From Teichococcus wenyumeiae (lineage in GTDB: Bacteria > Pseudomonadota > Alphaproteobacteria > Acetobacterales > Acetobacteraceae), in NCBI RefSeq assembly GCF_003696345.1, contig NZ_RFLX01000003.1:62001-126000 (forward strand): a stretch of DNA of 64,000 bases, written 5' to 3'. Both the position numbers and the translations under genes were made by a program. A model generated the notes under the pieces. That model ran no database searches and was not told where the DNA came from. It worked only from the letters and a program-made list of their open reading frames with translations. Shown piece by piece: positions 62,745 to 64,000 of the stretch. The number at the start of each line of letters is the position of its first letter. Position 1 is the first letter of the stretch.

Positions 62745-63812
62745 TCAGGCAAGCGAGGGCAGCCGCTCCGCCAGCGCCACATGGGACAGTACGGTCAGCG
62801 CCGCGGTGTAGTAATCCTGCGCGTCCCGCACCGAGGGGAGGGCCACCGGGCCGGCCGGGGACTGCGCCAGCGCAGCGATGGCGCGATGCGCCGGGCCCAT
62901 CGGGTAGGAGGCCAGCTGCTCGCTGGAGAATTCGGTCCAGGCCGGCTGGTAGGGCAGGCCATTCCAGGTCCAGAAGGCTACGGCGGCACGTGCCGCCGGT
63001 TCCGAGGCCAGGCCACCCCAGGCGAGGTACAGCGGCACGCGCATGGCATCGTAGGAGAAGCGCGGCGCCCAGCCGCTGGCCGGGGTGGGCCGGCCACCCT
63101 GGCGCGAGAGCTGCACCCAGTCCGGCGGCAGGCCCCAGCGGCCGAAGCGCGCTTCCTGCAACAGCAGCAGGCCGTCGCGGTAGAGATCCATCCAGGGGCC
63201 GCCGGCGCTGGCGGCGAGATCGGCCAGGGCGGGGAAGATGTAGTAGGAGGGGTTCACCACCACATGGTCGCGCCGCTCGAAGCCGGCGGCGGCGGGGAGC
63301 AGCACGGTGCGGCCGGCCACCTCCCGCACGCAGAGGCGGACGAGGTCGGCGCAGATGGCGGCGGAGATTTCCTGCAGTTCTGGCCGGTTCCAGCGGCGCG
63401 CCGCGCGGGCCACGGCCCAGGCGATGAAGATATCGCCATCGGCGGCGTTGTTGCCGTCTTCCACCGCCATCGGGCGGTTGGGCATCCAGCGCCAGGCATG
63501 CAGCGAGTCGTAGGGGCGCTTCAGCTCCCGCCGGGTCCAGGCCAGCACGCGGTCGAAGGTGGCGCGGTCGTCATGCGCCTCGGCCATCAGCAGCGCCCAG
63601 CCCTGGCCCTCGGAATGGGAGGAATTGCCGTTGCCGGTGTCGACGATGCGGCCACCGGGGGTCATGAAGCGCTCGCGGAACAGCGCCCATTCACCGGGAT
63701 TGGGGGTCGGGTAGGAAAGGCCCAACTCGGCATGGCCGGTGGTCCGCGTCGCGCTCCAGGCGAACGCCGCCGCCAGCCCTGCGAAGCTCCGCCTTGTCAG
63801 ACTGCTGACCAT
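62745..63812 (-). CDS. Glycoside hydrolase family 8 (BcsZ/cellulase-like)
   Basis: A 355-residue secreted GH8 enzyme. The N-terminus TRRSFAGLAAAFAW has a twin-Arg export motif. Catalytic Glu lies in NSSHSEGQGWALLMA (about residue 67) and the second acid in DGNNAADGDIFIAWAVARA (Asp at about 126). The C-terminal ending with VLSHVALAERLPSLA is domain-complete at family length. GH8 enzymes hydrolyse beta-1,4-glucans and, as BcsZ, trim nascent bacterial cellulose. No bcsA/bcsB is in the window; they could lie beyond the right edge. TGGAG precedes the ATG. First gene of the kinase/regulator/HD-GYP operon. Confidence 0.9.
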   Translation of the reverse strand: MVSSLTRRSFAGLAAAFAWSATRTTGHAELGLSYPTPNPGEWALFRERFMTPGGRIVDTGNGNSSHSEGQGWALLMAEAHDDRATFDRVLAWTRRELKRPYDSLHAWRWMPNRPMAVEDGNNAADGDIFIAWAVARAARRWNRPELQEISAAICADLVRLCVREVAGRTVLLPAAAGFERRDHVVVNPSYYIFPALADLAASAGGPWMDLYRDGLLLLQEARFGRWGLPPDWVQLSRQGGRPTPASGWAPRFSYDAMRVPLYLAWGGLASEPAARAAVAFWTWNGLPYQPAWTEFSSEQLASYPMGPAHRAIAALAQSPAGPVALPSVRDAQDYYTAALTVLSHVALAERLPSLA

Positions 63813-64000
63813 GTTACTCCAGCCAGACCCAGGGGGGGGTGGTGCCGGGGCACCACCGTATTGCGTTCCTTACGTCTTCATAATGCACGCAAGGCGTGCA
63901 TGCGTTAAGCGTTACTTAGTGTCTGAAGTTGTAAGATAAATGTGATCGCGGTGGGTCAAATGCGGGGTTGAAGTTCGGCTCAACAGCCGCGCTGAAGAAC
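63813..64000 (-). promoter_or_regulatory. Upstream region of the GH8 operon with palindromes
   Basis: Holds TGCACGC-AAG-GCGTGCA (63884-63900) and GGTGGTGCC-GG-GGCACCACC (63839-63858). Candidate minus-strand promoter TTGACC (63959-63954) and TATCTT (63938-63933) has a short 15-base spacing. The stretch 63880-63960 is A/T-richer than the surroundings. No gene seen. Confidence 0.4.

Noticed and set aside
59410-62811. Plus-strand open frame of over 1100 codons opposite the hybrid kinase
   Set aside because: Shadow of the kinase gene; low-complexity Gln/Gly/His-rich translation without recognisable motifs.

Overview
The window is GC-rich bacterial chromosome with strong G/C bias at third codon positions. 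Gene content points to an alphaproteobacterium of the Acetobacteraceae, most like Roseomonas and its relatives. The clues are orphan Bug-type (TctC) solute receptors, an imuA-imuB-dnaE2 mutagenesis cassette, GAAC-N7-GAAC LexA boxes of the alphaproteobacterial type, a topoisomerase IV subunit with its own LexA box, and recA lying near alaS. The assignment rests on reading the sequence; no database was searched.

Left part (1-11.5 kb) is accessory catabolic territory: a LysR regulator, two secreted alpha/beta hydrolases, a YihY membrane protein, an SMP-30/gluconolactonase-like protein, an IclR regulator divergent from a Bug receptor across a double palindrome, a decayed HMG-CoA lyase, a DMT exporter and dinB. 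Gaps here carry gene debris and short degenerate repeats. The next part (11.5-23 kb) is core DNA metabolism and stress: parE, dps, an MFS_3 exporter with a fused C-terminal domain, a nucleoside 2-deoxyribosyltransferase, a glycosyltransferase, and the SOS cassette imuA-imuB-dnaE2.

The middle (23-44 kb) holds a second Bug receptor in an operon with a two-subunit acyl-CoA dehydrogenase and a GST, tRNA-Ser(GGA), speD and speE separated by an intrinsic terminator, a soluble hybrid histidine kinase, recA with a clear LexA-covered promoter, an AsmA protein, an RluC-type pseudouridine synthase, an orphan AbrB-like regulator with an operator inside its promoter, crcB, an MFS transporter, rarA, alaS and a self-processing P1 peptidase. 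Then come a surface-sugar pair (TPR-glycosyltransferase plus UDP-glucuronate-type epimerase), a haloacid-dehalogenase-like protein and an acyltransferase-3 membrane protein (44-49.5 kb).

The 49.5-50.5 kb stretch is a gene graveyard (LysE exporter fragment, methyltransferase tail, repeats). It leads into small accessory genes (VOC, two GNATs, nhaA). The right end has a TrmN6-like methyltransferase, ispB, two envelope/stress proteins, an SDR, and a four-gene minus-strand operon: GH8 cellulase, hybrid histidine kinase, OmpR-type regulator, HD-GYP phosphodiesterase.

SOS regulation is the clearest theme: three boxes of identical architecture stand at recA, imuA and parE. I found no CRISPR array, no intact insertion sequence, no prophage and no plainly new multigene defence system. 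The least ordinary features are the GH8-signalling operon, the LexA boxes that overlap start codons, and the pseudogene/repeat debris.
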